Assembly (NCBI RefSeq): GCF_024227435.1
Contig: NZ_CP100445.1
Location: 2,663,369-2,727,368, forward strand
Direction: 5' to 3'
Length of the DNA: 64,000 bases
Source of the DNA: Natrinema caseinilyticum
GTDB lineage: Archaea > Halobacteriota > Halobacteria > Halobacteriales > Natrialbaceae
Translations under genes and position numbers: made by a program
The notes under the pieces: generated by a model
What the model saw: only the letters and a program-made list of their open reading frames with translations
Told to the model about the DNA's origin: nothing
Databases searched by the model: none
In this document: piece after piece, positions 37,805 to 48,022 of the stretch
How positions within the stretch are numbered: the stretch's first letter is position 1
How the letters are laid out: the number at the start of each line of letters is the position of its first letter

Positions 37805-38722
37805 ATGGCGACGGACGGCGCGGGCATCACGAGTAGTCGGAGCGGGTTCGCGCGAGCGTCGTGGGCGAACGTCCTGGGCAACGTCCTCAAGATCGTCGCC
37901 GAGGGTGCCGCCGGCCTCGCCTTCGGCAGCGTCGCGCTGCTCGCTGACGCGGCCCACTCGCTCGCGGATCTCGTCGCCAGCGTCGTCGTTCTCGTCTGGG
38001 GCCAAAGCGCGTTCGACGAACCCGATGCCACCCATCCGCACGGTCACGACCGCATCGAACCGCTGACCGCGCTGTTCGTCGGCGCCGTTATCGCCCTGCT
38101 CGGACTCAACCTGCTCTACCGATCCGTCGAAGGGCTCGTCACCGGCACCGAGATCGAATTTAGCGTGCTCCTGCTCGCGGCACTCGGCTTCGCGATCGTC
38201 GACATGTACCTCGTCTACCGCTACACCGTCGGCGTCAACGAACACCTCCAGTCCCCCGCGCTCGCGGCGCTCGCCCGGGACTGCCTGAACGACATTTACA
38301 CCTCGATCGCGGCGATCGCCGGTGTCCTCGGCGTCCTGTCGGGCCATCCGGTGCTCGATCCCGTCGCCGGCGGCCTCGTCAGTCTGCTGGTCGTCTATCA
38401 GGGCGTCGAGATCGGCAAGGAGAACGTCGATTACCTGATCGGCGCCGCGCCGGACCCCGAGAAGCGCGGACAGATCACGGGCGCGCTCCGCCGGCACTCG
38501 GCCGTCGAGGGGGTCCACGACCTGGCAGTGTTCTACGACGGAACCGCCCTCGAGGTCGAGGTTCACGTCGAAGTCGACGGCGACATGCCGTTTCGCGAGG
38601 CTCACGACATCGAGTCGGAACTGGTCGATCGCCTGCGGGGGATCGAAGACGTCGGAGACGCACACGTTCACCTCGATCCCTCCGGCATCGGCGAGTGGAA
38701 AGAGTCGACCGACGCGTCCTGA
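37805..38722 (+). CDS. Cation diffusion facilitator transporter
   Basis: A 305-residue CDF-family exporter of Zn2+, Fe2+ or a similar divalent metal, in the inner membrane. Six membrane helices are predicted (about residues 20-200). Metal-site motifs are ADAAHSLAD (about residues 47-55) and HPHGHDRIE; the second site is in RDCLNDIYTS. The C-terminal cytosolic domain (about 215-300) contains the metal-binding HDIESEL and DAHVHLDP segments. The gene ends 1 base before the convergent kinase's stop codon. Confidence 0.92.
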   Translation: MATDGAGITSSRSGFARASWANVLGNVLKIVAEGAAGLAFGSVALLADAAHSLADLVASVVVLVWGQSAFDEPDATHPHGHDRIEPLTALFVGAVIALLGLNLLYRSVEGLVTGTEIEFSVLLLAALGFAIVDMYLVYRYTVGVNEHLQSPALAALARDCLNDIYTSIAAIAGVLGVLSGHPVLDPVAGGLVSLLVVYQGVEIGKENVDYLIGAAPDPEKRGQITGALRRHSAVEGVHDLAVFYDGTALEVEVHVEVDGDMPFREAHDIESELVDRLRGIEDVGDAHVHLDPSGIGEWKESTDAS

Positions 38723-39880
38723 TCAGTCGTCGCTATCGGGCGTTTCCTCGGGTCCGTCCGGGGGACGCGGTAGCGTCACGACGAAGGTACTGCCGTTCGG
38801 CCCCGTCTCTGCGAGGTCGACCGTGGCCCCGTACCTGTTGGCGAGAATGCGCGAAAAATAGAGCCCGAGACCGTGGGTATTCGTTTTCCGTTCGAACAGC
38901 GTCTCTCGGGTCCCCTCCGAGATCCCCGGCCCGTTGTCGGTGATCGAGACGGTCACGGTCTCGCGGGTCGTCTCGGCGGTCACGCGAACGCGGGGGGTCT
39001 CGCTATCGTTGTGTTCGATCGCGTTCTCGAGGAGGTTCGAGAAGATCCATCGCACGCCCTGATTGCCGCTGATGGTCCCGTCGTCCGGAAGGTCCGCATC
39101 GAAGACGGCGCCGTCGAACCGGTCACGGTAGTCGGACAGTTGGTCCTCGAATATCGCGGTGAGATCGACGACGGAGCCGGTTTCCGGCCCTTGATTGGCG
39201 TCCAACATCGCCCGCACGTCCGCGATGACGTCGATCAGTTCGTCGCTCTCGCGTTCGATCGTTTCGAGGTGCTCGCACAATCGGTCGTCCTCGTATTCCG
39301 TCCGCAACAACGACGCGTGGCCGCCGATGATCTGCGACGAATTGAGCACCTCGTGTCGAAGGAGGTCGTTCAGGTAGGTCAGCAGTTCGCGTTCGTCCTC
39401 GAGTTGTTCGTTGCGAACGGCGGCTGCCGTCGCGTTTACCTCCCGCTGGATCGCGCGCGCTTCGACGTACCCGACGGCGAACCCGCCGACGGCGCCCAGG
39501 TTCACCGAGAAATGGGCCCAGTAGACGTTCCCGACGAGCGTGTACCACGGAAAGAAGACCATCGTCAGTAGATTGAGCGCCAGGAAGCCGATCGCTCCCC
39601 AGACACTCCACCGGAAGATTCGCGGGTACCGATCCGTCTCGATGTCGCTTTGCTCGACCCGGTAACACCCCCAGATCAGCCCCAGTGCCGGGATACCGAC
39701 CGAGACGAAGCTGACGAACACGAGCGTTACGCCGACCGTGCCCAGAAACGCGAGCCACCACCCGAAGAGAACGCAAAGCGACAGACCGCTCAATCCGCCG
39801 ACCAGATGGAGACGGTGTTCCTGCTGGAGCCATCTCACCGGTGGCCACGGGGTGACACGATCCGACGTATCGTGACTCAT
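38723..39880 (-). CDS. Membrane histidine kinase
   Basis: A 385-residue sensor kinase. Four or five membrane helices fill about residues 25-150. The dimerisation/phosphoacceptor box is LLRHEVLNSSQIIGGH (His near residue 180), and the ATPase domain has NLLENAIEHN (N box), SITDNGPGIS (G1) and HGLGLYFSRILA (G2). A TTG reading from 39937 exists, but the TATA-like ttacat at about 39948-39956 places transcription near 39927, favouring the ATG at 39880. No response regulator is adjacent. Confidence 0.85.
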   Translation of the reverse strand: MSHDTSDRVTPWPPVRWLQQEHRLHLVGGLSGLSLCVLFGWWLAFLGTVGVTLVFVSFVSVGIPALGLIWGCYRVEQSDIETDRYPRIFRWSVWGAIGFLALNLLTMVFFPWYTLVGNVYWAHFSVNLGAVGGFAVGYVEARAIQREVNATAAAVRNEQLEDERELLTYLNDLLRHEVLNSSQIIGGHASLLRTEYEDDRLCEHLETIERESDELIDVIADVRAMLDANQGPETGSVVDLTAIFEDQLSDYRDRFDGAVFDADLPDDGTISGNQGVRWIFSNLLENAIEHNDSETPRVRVTAETTRETVTVSITDNGPGISEGTRETLFERKTNTHGLGLYFSRILANRYGATVDLAETGPNGSTFVVTLPRPPDGPEETPDSDD

Positions 39881-40038
39881 CTCGATGCCGGTGACCGTGG
39901 CTGTTCCGGGACGGTTCGACGCATCTACCGTGTTCAAGAGGGTGGGATGTAAAGTCTGTAACGGCCCACCGGACCATCGCGACGCATCGGTTCGTCGCGA
40001 CCGTGAGCTTTTATCCCGTCCCCTGACAGGGTATCGAT

Positions 40039-40959
40039 ATGGAAATCGGAGACGTCCGCGAAGTCACGACCGGCGCGTGTTCGGATCTTTACTACCTCGA
40101 TACGGGAATGTACGGGACGAGCGAGTACGGCGCCGTCTACATCATCGACGACGATCGTCCCGCCGTCGTCGATACCGGTATCGGCACGAACTACGACCTG
40201 CTCGCGGACGCGCTCGCTGACGTCGGCATCGAGCGGGACGACCTCGAGGTGATCGCCGTCACCCACATTCACCTCGACCACGCGGGCGGCGCTGGCTTTC
40301 TCGCTCGGGACTGTCCGAACGCGGACGTCTACGTCCCCGCAATCGGGGCCGACCACCTGGTCGATCCGTCGCGGCTGGTCGCGGGGACGAAACGTGCCGT
40401 CGGCGACCAGTGGGACTACTACGTGGAACCGGAGCCGGTCCCCGCGGATCGGATCGTCTCGATCGAGGACGGTGACGTCATCGACCTCGGTACCCACGAA
40501 CTGCGCGTCCACGCCGCTCCCGGCCACGCGCCCCACCAGGTCGTCTTCGAGGACCCCGCGAACGAGGCGGTCTTCGTCGCCGACGCCGCCGGTATCTGGG
40601 TCCCCGAAACGAGGGAGATACGAGAGACGTCACCGCCGTCCCAGTTCGACCTCGAGCAGTGTCTCGAGGACGTCGAAACCCTCAAAGAACTCGATCCGGA
40701 CGTCTTTCTCTATCCGCACTTCGGGCCGCGATTCGTCGGCGACGACGCCGACCGGGCGCTCGAGGAGTACGCGACCGTCCTGTCGGAGTGGGTCGTCGCG
40801 GTCGAAGCGAAACGTGACGAACTCGCGGACGACGAGGCGGTGATCGAACACTTCGTCGAATCGGCAGCGATGGACGACGTCTGGGGCGAAGAAAAGTCGA
40901 GCGCGGAGGCCGCGATGAACACCCGCGGCGTACTGGGCTATCTCGAGCACCGGGAGTGA
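40039..40959 (+). CDS. Metallo-beta-lactamase-fold hydrolase
   Basis: A 306-residue MBL-fold hydrolase. The zinc motif THIHLDHAGG lies at residues 75-84 (His76, His78, Asp80, His81); later ligands are in HAAPGHAPHQ and VADAAG, and the fold ends at FLYPHFGP. About 80 further residues form a helical C-terminus. The family includes hydrolases of many substrates (glyoxalase, nuclease, lactonase types), so no reaction is claimed. A cttttatcc TATA-like box about 28 bases before the ATG suggests leaderless expression. Confidence 0.85.
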   Translation: MEIGDVREVTTGACSDLYYLDTGMYGTSEYGAVYIIDDDRPAVVDTGIGTNYDLLADALADVGIERDDLEVIAVTHIHLDHAGGAGFLARDCPNADVYVPAIGADHLVDPSRLVAGTKRAVGDQWDYYVEPEPVPADRIVSIEDGDVIDLGTHELRVHAAPGHAPHQVVFEDPANEAVFVADAAGIWVPETREIRETSPPSQFDLEQCLEDVETLKELDPDVFLYPHFGPRFVGDDADRALEEYATVLSEWVVAVEAKRDELADDEAVIEHFVESAAMDDVWGEEKSSAEAAMNTRGVLGYLEHRE

Positions 40960-41153
40960 ACGGCGTATCGACCGGGGGGAGCGCCGACGCCCGCTCGTCG
41001 ATGCACTGCATTCCGTTCCGCTCGATTCACCCCATCGTGCGTTTTCGGGTGTCTCGGACGTTTTTTGACGCCGAAACCGACATTAATAAACCCGCAGTAG
41101 GATGAATTCCGTTTCATCACATTTTATCGCATGCGAGATTCTCCCATACGTCT

Positions 41154-43100
41154 ATGGACTGGAGGGATGCTGAACGGGAGTACGAAGACGAAGTCATCGG
41201 GGAGACGACGCTCGCGCGGCTGTACGAAGACGCGGCCGAGCGTCATTCGAACCGGCCGGCACAGAAGTACAAGGGCGGCATCTACGATCGATCGTTGACC
41301 GACTCGGTCGTGAACGCTGCGGATCCCGGTGCGTACCGGACGATCTCGTACGCGGAGATGCGCGATATCGTCCGAAAACTGTCCGCCGGGTTCGTGGACC
41401 TGGGGGTCGAGTCGGGAGACCGGATCGGACTCTTCTCGAATACGCGGATGGAGTGGGCACAGTGTGACTTCGCCCTGCTCGGGGCCGGCGCCGTCATCAC
41501 GACCGTCTACCAGAGTTCCTCGCCCGATCAGGTTCGGTACCTGCTCGACGATCCGGGTGCCGACGGCGTCGTCGTCGAAAACGAAGCGCTCCTCGAGCGG
41601 GTCCTCGGCGTCGAGGACGAACTCGATCTCGAGTTCATCGTCTCGATGGACGAACTCGAGGGCTACGACGACCGGGACGACATCGTCACCCTGGGGGAGG
41701 TACACGCCCGCGGCGAGGAGCGGTTCGATCTCGACGCCTACGATGACCGCATCGACGAGACGGAACTGGACGATCTGGCGAGTCTGATCTACACGAGCGG
41801 GACGACGGGTCAGCCGAAAGGCGTTCAGCTAACGCACGGCAACTTCCGGTCGAACATCAACGGCACCCGGAAGCGCTTCGGGCCCCGACCCGACAAGGCC
41901 GAGGACATCCCGGTTATCGACGAGAACGTCCTGGCGATGTCGTACCTGCCGCTCGCACACGTTTTCGAGCGGACGGCCGGCCACTTCACCCTGTTCGCCA
42001 GCGGCGCCTGCGTCGCGTACGCGGAGAGTCCGGATACGCTGCAGGACGACTTCAGCACGGTTCAGCCGACGGCGGCGACGAGCGTCCCCCGCGTCTACGA
42101 GAAAATTTACGACGCGATCCGCGAGGAGGCCAGCGGGTCGGCGGTGTCGGAACGCATCTTCGGGTGGGCGACCGACGTCGGTGTGGAGTACTACGAAGCC
42201 GACTCCCCCGGATCGGTTCTGAAGGCGAAGCAGGCGCTCGCGGACAAACTCGTCTTCTCGTCGGTCCGGGAGGCGCTAGGTGGCGAAATCGAAATGCTCA
42301 TCAGCGGCGGCGGGAGCCTCTCGCCGGAACTGGCGCGATTGTACCACGCGATGGGGCTTCCGATCTACGAGGGGTACGGGCTGACCGAGACCGCACCCGT
42401 CGTCTCGACGAACCCGCCCGAGGCCGTGGAGATCGGAACGATCGGACCGCCGCTTTACAACGTCGACGTGAAGGTCGACGAGACCGTCGCCGATCAGGAG
42501 GCCTTCGCTGACGACGAAGGCGACGTCGGCGAACTCCTCGTGAGCGGTCCGAACGTCACGCAGGGCTACTGGAACAAACCCGGGGCAACCCAGAGCGCGT
42601 TCACGGAAGATGGCTGGTTCCGGACCGGCGATATCATCCACATTCGCCCGGACGGCTACCTCGAGTTCCGCGACCGCGTCAAACAGATCATCGTCCTCTC
42701 GACGGGGAAGAACGTTGCGCCCGGGCCGATCGAGGACGCCTTCGCCGCGAGCGAAGTCGTCGAGCAGGCCATGGTCGTCGGCGACGGCGAGAAGTTCATC
42801 GGCGCCTTGCTCGTCCCGAACACGGATTACGTTCGCTCGTGGGCCGACGAGGCGGATATCGACCTTCCCGACGATCCGCAGGAAATGTGTGACGACGACC
42901 GGGTTCGCGAACACGTACAGCAGGAGGTCGACCGGGTCAACGAGGAATTCGAGAAACACGAAACGATCAAACGGTTCGAACTCGTCCCTCGGGAGTTCAC
43001 CGAAGAGAACGACATGCTCACTCCGACGATGAAGAAGAAGCGACGGGTTATCATGGACCGGTTCGAAGACCGCGTCGACCGAATTTACGGAGCCGAGTGA
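41154..43100 (+). CDS. fadD: Long-chain fatty-acid-CoA ligase (AMP-dependent)
   Basis: A 648-residue acyl-adenylate-forming enzyme that activates fatty acids with ATP and CoA. The ATP-binding loop is YTSGTTGQPKG (Y213-G223). YEGYGLTETAPV carries the second core motif, and FRTGDIIHIRPDGYLEFRDRVKQIIVLSTGKNVAPG the hinge; the catalytic Lys is expected near the C-terminus (LTPTMKKKRR). It resembles bacterial long-chain synthetases. The neighbourhood has a thiolase and aldehyde dehydrogenase several kilobases away, but no operon. The upstream 194 bases contain two A/T-rich boxes, at about 41080-41088 and 41116-41124. Confidence 0.92.
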   Translation: MDWRDAEREYEDEVIGETTLARLYEDAAERHSNRPAQKYKGGIYDRSLTDSVVNAADPGAYRTISYAEMRDIVRKLSAGFVDLGVESGDRIGLFSNTRMEWAQCDFALLGAGAVITTVYQSSSPDQVRYLLDDPGADGVVVENEALLERVLGVEDELDLEFIVSMDELEGYDDRDDIVTLGEVHARGEERFDLDAYDDRIDETELDDLASLIYTSGTTGQPKGVQLTHGNFRSNINGTRKRFGPRPDKAEDIPVIDENVLAMSYLPLAHVFERTAGHFTLFASGACVAYAESPDTLQDDFSTVQPTAATSVPRVYEKIYDAIREEASGSAVSERIFGWATDVGVEYYEADSPGSVLKAKQALADKLVFSSVREALGGEIEMLISGGGSLSPELARLYHAMGLPIYEGYGLTETAPVVSTNPPEAVEIGTIGPPLYNVDVKVDETVADQEAFADDEGDVGELLVSGPNVTQGYWNKPGATQSAFTEDGWFRTGDIIHIRPDGYLEFRDRVKQIIVLSTGKNVAPGPIEDAFAASEVVEQAMVVGDGEKFIGALLVPNTDYVRSWADEADIDLPDDPQEMCDDDRVREHVQQEVDRVNEEFEKHETIKRFELVPREFTEENDMLTPTMKKKRRVIMDRFEDRVDRIYGAE

Positions 43101-43335
43101 TCGAGAACGGGCTTCGTCAGCCCCGCTGGTCAGGTGCTCGCTTTTGGCCGTTTTTGTCAGTTGCTGCGCGTGCACTGTTCGGGTGCTAATCGTTCGCACC
43201 CGTTATGGCCCATTTTGCCTAGAATCATCGCACGAATCCCACAGTAGTTAACCGCCTGGAACGATTACGGCAGACACGAATGGACGTGCCAGCAGTGTCG
43301 TCGTGTCGATCGTTTGCGGACCGTAAGTTGCAACT

Positions 43336-45219
43336 ATGACGGGTGCAGAGGCGAGCGGAAACCTGCTCATACTGGTTGCTGCCATCGTTGGACTCGGCGT
43401 CGTCTCGCAGCTCCTTTCGGCGCGGTTTCGCGTTCCGAGCGTTCTCTTTCTGATCGTTTCCGGGATCTTGATCGGGCCGGAAGGGCTGGGCGTGTTGTCG
43501 GTCGACTCCTTCGGCGAGCAAAGCGGCCTTCCGACGATCGTCGGACTGAGCGTCGCGATCATCGTTTTCGAAGGCGCGTATCACCTCCGGATCGAAAAGC
43601 TCAGAGAAGCGCCGAGAGCCGTGATCCGACTGACGACCATCGGAGCGGCGATCGCGTTAGTGGGAACCGCCGCGACCGTTCGGTTCTTCCTCGGGGCCAG
43701 TTGGGAGATGGCCCTGATGATCGGTGCCCTCCTCGTCGCCACGGGACCGACGGTTATCACGCCGATCCTGAAGGTCGTTCCCGTCCGCGACCGAGTCGCG
43801 GCGACACTCGAGACGGAGGGAATCGTCAACGACGTCACGGCCGCGATCCTCGCGGTCGTCCTGTTCGAGGCGATGGCCGTACGGGCGACTCCGAACGACT
43901 ACTTGCAACTGTTCGCCGAACGGCTCGGGACGGGCCTGCTCGTCGGCGTCGTCGTCGCCGTGGTCGTCTGGGGGATACTCCAGTACGTCGACATCTCGCC
44001 GGACGATGCACCCCGAAACGCCCGGCTGCTCACGCTGGCGGGTGCGATCGTCGCCTTCGGTACGGCCGATTACATCTTCCCCGAGGCGGGCGTCGCGGCC
44101 GCGGCGACGGCCGGGCTGATACTGGGCAACGCCGGTCTCCCCTACGAGGACGAGATCGAGGCGTTCAAAGGCGACGTGACGTTGCTCGTCCTCTCGTTCG
44201 TCTTCATCACGCTCGCCGCGTTGCTCGATTTCGACCAGCTGTTCGCGCTCGGCCTCGGCGGCGTGGCCGTGGTCGTGATCGTCATGTTGGTCCTGCGACC
44301 GCTGCTCGTCTTTCTCTCGACGCGCGGTGGCCGGTTTACGCTCAGAGAGACGCTGTTTATGAGCTTCGTCGGCCCGCGCGGGATCATTCCCGCGTCGGTC
44401 GCAACGCTGTTTGCGATCCGGCTCCAGGCGCCCGACCCGCCGACGAACCCGGCCGGGGCCGATCTCCTCGTGGGAACGGTCTTCCTCGTCATCCTCGTGA
44501 CCGTCGTCCTCGAGGGCGGGTTCGCCAGGCAGATTGCGGAGAAACTCGACGTCATACCTATGCGTGTACTCATCATCGGCGGCGGCCGCGTCGGCCGCTC
44601 GCTATCGGAACGACTGGAAGCGCGCGGAGAAAACGTGGTCCTGATCGAGGAAGACCGTGCGGTCCTCGAGCAACTTCGCAACGACGGGTTCACCGCCCGC
44701 GAGGGCGACGGGACCGACGTGGAGGTGCTCCGCACGGCGGGTGCGGAGAACGCTCGGATCGTCGTCGCGGCGACCGGCGACGACGACGTGAACCTCCTCG
44801 TGGCGCAGCTCGCACAGTCGAACTTCGACGTTCAGACGGTGATCGCCCGGGCGAACAACCCCTCGAACGCCGCCGCGTTCGAGGACCTCGGCGTCGAAAC
44901 CATTTCGGCGGCGGAGTCGACCGCGTGGGCGATCGATAACGTGATCGAACGGCCCGCCCTCTCGAACTGGATGTCCGAACTCGGTCGGTCCGGCGACGTC
45001 CAGGAGATCGAAGTCACCGACGAGGATCTCGTCGGCAAGCAGATATCCGACGTCGATGGGGAACTCCCGAACGGCGTTCTCATCGCGCTCGTGAGCCGGG
45101 ACGGCATCAGCGAGGTTCCGTCCCCGGACGTCGAACTGCAGCGAGGGGACCACATCACGCTTATCGGTCGAACCGAGTCGGTCCGAAAGGCGATCCAACG
45201 CTGCGGAACGCCCGTATAG
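43336..45219 (+). CDS. CPA-type Na+/H+ antiporter fused to RCK (TrkA-N/C) domain
   Basis: A 627-residue fusion. The membrane part (about residues 1-400) has 12-13 predicted helices with the key acidic motif EGIVNDVTAA (Asp near residue 176) and a GPT-type segment ATGPTVITPIL. From about residue 410 an NAD-binding RCK_N domain begins (MRVLIIGGGRVGRSL), then RCK_C (about 545-625, ending QRGDHITLIGR). RCK domains regulate cation transporters through nucleotides. It probably exchanges Na+ or K+ for protons; direction is inferred. It is monocistronic. Confidence 0.9.
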   Translation: MTGAEASGNLLILVAAIVGLGVVSQLLSARFRVPSVLFLIVSGILIGPEGLGVLSVDSFGEQSGLPTIVGLSVAIIVFEGAYHLRIEKLREAPRAVIRLTTIGAAIALVGTAATVRFFLGASWEMALMIGALLVATGPTVITPILKVVPVRDRVAATLETEGIVNDVTAAILAVVLFEAMAVRATPNDYLQLFAERLGTGLLVGVVVAVVVWGILQYVDISPDDAPRNARLLTLAGAIVAFGTADYIFPEAGVAAAATAGLILGNAGLPYEDEIEAFKGDVTLLVLSFVFITLAALLDFDQLFALGLGGVAVVVIVMLVLRPLLVFLSTRGGRFTLRETLFMSFVGPRGIIPASVATLFAIRLQAPDPPTNPAGADLLVGTVFLVILVTVVLEGGFARQIAEKLDVIPMRVLIIGGGRVGRSLSERLEARGENVVLIEEDRAVLEQLRNDGFTAREGDGTDVEVLRTAGAENARIVVAATGDDDVNLLVAQLAQSNFDVQTVIARANNPSNAAAFEDLGVETISAAESTAWAIDNVIERPALSNWMSELGRSGDVQEIEVTDEDLVGKQISDVDGELPNGVLIALVSRDGISEVPSPDVELQRGDHITLIGRTESVRKAIQRCGTPV

Positions 45220-45401
45220 GGCGCCCGTCGTCTTCCCCGCGGCTCGACGGTCCCGTCTCTCGCAGCCGTCGATCTCCACCGGGATCGGGACCCGTCGGCG
45301 GTGTCACGACGACCGATGACGTCGCCGACCGTTCGATACGTCCCGACTCGAGACCCGAAAAACCGATACCGTTTTGCGCGTGTGTCCATCACTGTGGTAC
45401 C

Positions 45402-47087
45402 ATGAAACACGTACGGGGACCGCTGTGCTCTATCGACGTCGGCGACCGAACGGTCGAGACCGAAGCGATAGACGACATTCTCGAGTCGTTCATCGGTGGG
45501 CGAGCGCTCGGGACGAAACTCGCCCACGATCGAATCCCGTTCGACGCGGATCCGCTGGGTCCGGAAAACCGGCTGTACTTCGCCACGGGCCCGATGCAAC
45601 ACTCGACGATGAGCTTTACGGGTCGGATGTCGGCGACCGGCGTCTCGCCGCTGACCGACGGGCTACTCTCGTCGAACGCGGGCGGGTTCCTCTCGCGGAA
45701 CTTCACCGGGACGGGCTACAGCGCCGTCGAGATCACCGGCGCGAGCGACGAACTCGTCGTCGTCCACGTCACCGACGAGGGCGTCGAATTCGAGGCCGTC
45801 CCCGACCTCGCCGAGGCGACCGTCTCGGAGACCTGTGCGTACATCGAGGAGGAACACGGGCTCGGCTCGGAACACACCACGGTTATCGGCCCCGGCGGCG
45901 AAAACCAGGTCCGGTTCGCTTCGATCATGACCTCTCGAGAACGAGCCTTCGGCCGCGGCGGGCTCGGAGCGATCATGGGCTCGAAGAACGTCAAGGCGAT
46001 CACGTTCGACGGCGACTCGACGCGCGAGGTCGAGATTCCGCCGATCCAGATGGAGATCCACGGCGAGGCCGCCAAAGCGGACCATCCGATGAAAGCCCAG
46101 GGGACGACTTCGGTCACGGAGTACGCGAACATGGTGGAGGCCCTGCCGACGCGGTACTTCACCGACACCTCCTTCGAGGGCGTCGAGGGAATCAGCGGCG
46201 ACCGCGTCGAGGAAAAGAAGTACAAGAAAGGGACTTGCTCGGCGTGTGCGTTCGCCTGCAAACTCCCGACTCGAGACGAGGAGTCGGGCATAGAGACCGA
46301 AGGCCCGGAGTACGAGACGGTCATGGCGTTCGGCTCGAACGCCGGTATCGACGACATCGTCGACGTGATGCAGTCGAACAAGCTCTGCGACGAGTACGGA
46401 CTGGACACGATTTCGGCCGGCGACGTCGTCTCGGCGTACCTCAAGAGCGAAGACGAGTTCGGCAACGCCGACCTGATCCACGACCTCGTCGAGAAAATCG
46501 CCTACCGGGACGGCGTCGGCGACGCGCTCGCCGAGGGCGTCGACCGCGTCCACGACGAACTCGGCGTCGAAAACTGGTCGGTCAAGGGCATGGAGTTTTC
46601 CGCCCACGACGGTCGCACCCTGAACGGGCAGGGGCTGGCCTTCGCCACCTCGAACCGCGGTGCGGACCACATGTACGCCGAGTTCTACCCCTACGAGTAC
46701 CCGCTGGTCGACGCCGACGACGCGTTCGACAAGGAGGGTCTCGAGGATAAACCGCCGAAACTCGTCGAACTCGAGAACATCAACGCGATCAAGGACAGCG
46801 GCGTCATCTGTAAGTTCTCCCGGGACTTCGTGACGGAAGATCGCATCACGACGCTGCTCGACGCCGACTACGACGAACTGCTCGCGGTCGGGGCCGAGGT
46901 CGTCTCGCTCGAGCGCCACTTCAACAACCAGCGCGGCTTCGACCGCGACGACGACCGGCTCCCCTACGAGATTCCGGACTTCGAACGGGGACTGGAAGAG
47001 TACTACGACGAGCGCGGCTGGAACGACGACGGAACGGTCCCCGACGCGGCGTTCGACGGCGGTCACGGCGCGCCGGCCGACGACTGA
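45402..47087 (+). CDS. Aldehyde ferredoxin oxidoreductase family protein
   Basis: A 561-residue tungstopterin enzyme of the AOR family, which oxidises aldehydes to acids with ferredoxin. The cluster cysteines are Cys279, Cys282, Cys286 (CSACAFAC) and Cys470 (GVICKF). N-terminal domain signatures are FATGPMQHS, followed by GGFLSRNFTGTGYSAVEI, and IGPGGENQVRFASI. Haloarchaea have several AOR paralogues with unknown substrates, so the substrate is open. Tungstate or molybdate transport genes are not adjacent. Confidence 0.9.
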   Translation: MKHVRGPLCSIDVGDRTVETEAIDDILESFIGGRALGTKLAHDRIPFDADPLGPENRLYFATGPMQHSTMSFTGRMSATGVSPLTDGLLSSNAGGFLSRNFTGTGYSAVEITGASDELVVVHVTDEGVEFEAVPDLAEATVSETCAYIEEEHGLGSEHTTVIGPGGENQVRFASIMTSRERAFGRGGLGAIMGSKNVKAITFDGDSTREVEIPPIQMEIHGEAAKADHPMKAQGTTSVTEYANMVEALPTRYFTDTSFEGVEGISGDRVEEKKYKKGTCSACAFACKLPTRDEESGIETEGPEYETVMAFGSNAGIDDIVDVMQSNKLCDEYGLDTISAGDVVSAYLKSEDEFGNADLIHDLVEKIAYRDGVGDALAEGVDRVHDELGVENWSVKGMEFSAHDGRTLNGQGLAFATSNRGADHMYAEFYPYEYPLVDADDAFDKEGLEDKPPKLVELENINAIKDSGVICKFSRDFVTEDRITTLLDADYDELLAVGAEVVSLERHFNNQRGFDRDDDRLPYEIPDFERGLEEYYDERGWNDDGTVPDAAFDGGHGAPADD

Positions 47088-47118
47088 TCGCGATCGTTCC
47101 TTCGATTGTCGCCGCCAG

Positions 47119-47877
47119 CTACCGAATCGGTATCCGGGTCACCGACCGAGCGGGCGACCGAATCGGAACGGTCGTCGCCGGCGCTCCGTCTGCGCCCGCT
47201 GTCTGGAGTTCCTCGAGCGTTCGTTCGATGCCGTTGTGGTGGCCGGCGCCGATGACCGCGACGACGTCGTGTCCGTCGCGTCGGAGGACGTCGAGGCGCT
47301 CCGCCATGGCGCGGTCGCGACGGTCGACCAGCACGGCTGCGACCTCGGGGAGCAGCCACCGCAGGTGGTCGATCGCCGGTTGGACGTCGTCGCCGCTTCG
47401 GACGTCTTTGAGCGGCAGCGAGAGCAATTCGGCCTGCGTCGCGTACTCCGCGGGACCCATCGCTCCCATCCGGAACGCGATTTTCGGGAGCGTCTCCGGC
47501 CCGATCCGACTCGAGAGTTCGCCGACAGTTTCAGCGATCGGGTCGTCGATGAGTGCGACGTCGGTATCCCGTTCCGCGGCAGTCTCGACGGCCGCTTCCA
47601 TGTCGGTCTGTCCCGGATCGAGCCCGTACAGCCGAACGACCGTCCGCTGGATCGCTTTCAGGGTGGTGTACGCGGCCGCGGTGGCGGGCGGCAACTCCCG
47701 GGCCAGTTCGGTCGGCTCCGGGCGGTCGCGGCGCTCGAGGCGCTCGAAGCGCGATTCGTCGAGCTCGACGGCGACGAGGTCGGGCTCGGACTCGCGGATG
47801 GTCGCGCGGACCCGCCGGCGGTGCGTCTCCGAGAAGTGAACGCTGGGGACGAGGGTGATGGTGCCGTCGTCGGACAT
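47119..47877 (-). CDS. TraB/GumN-like family protein
   Basis: A 252-residue protein of the TraB family (start ITLVPSVHFSETHRRRV, a GxxH-like beginning). Later motifs are VAVELDESRFERL and VVAVIGAGHHNGIERTL near the C-terminus. The fold is metalloprotease-like; homologues negatively control pheromone or membrane processes, but function in archaea is unknown. No membrane helix. A GTG start at 47901 would add eight residues (MADESAPE); I prefer the ATG at 47877. Confidence 0.82.
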   Translation of the reverse strand: MSDDGTITLVPSVHFSETHRRRVRATIRESEPDLVAVELDESRFERLERRDRPEPTELARELPPATAAAYTTLKAIQRTVVRLYGLDPGQTDMEAAVETAAERDTDVALIDDPIAETVGELSSRIGPETLPKIAFRMGAMGPAEYATQAELLSLPLKDVRSGDDVQPAIDHLRWLLPEVAAVLVDRRDRAMAERLDVLRRDGHDVVAVIGAGHHNGIERTLEELQTAGADGAPATTVPIRSPARSVTRIPIR

Positions 47878-47917
47878 CTCGGGTGCCGATTCGTCGGCCA
47901 CGGGCTTGAAGCTACGA

Positions 47918-47951
<34 letters not shown>

Positions 47952-48022
47952 CACGGTCCGAAGCGGCGACCGATCGGCGGTCGATCCGCTTTCGGCCCCC
48001 TCTCACGTTCGGATCGCGACCC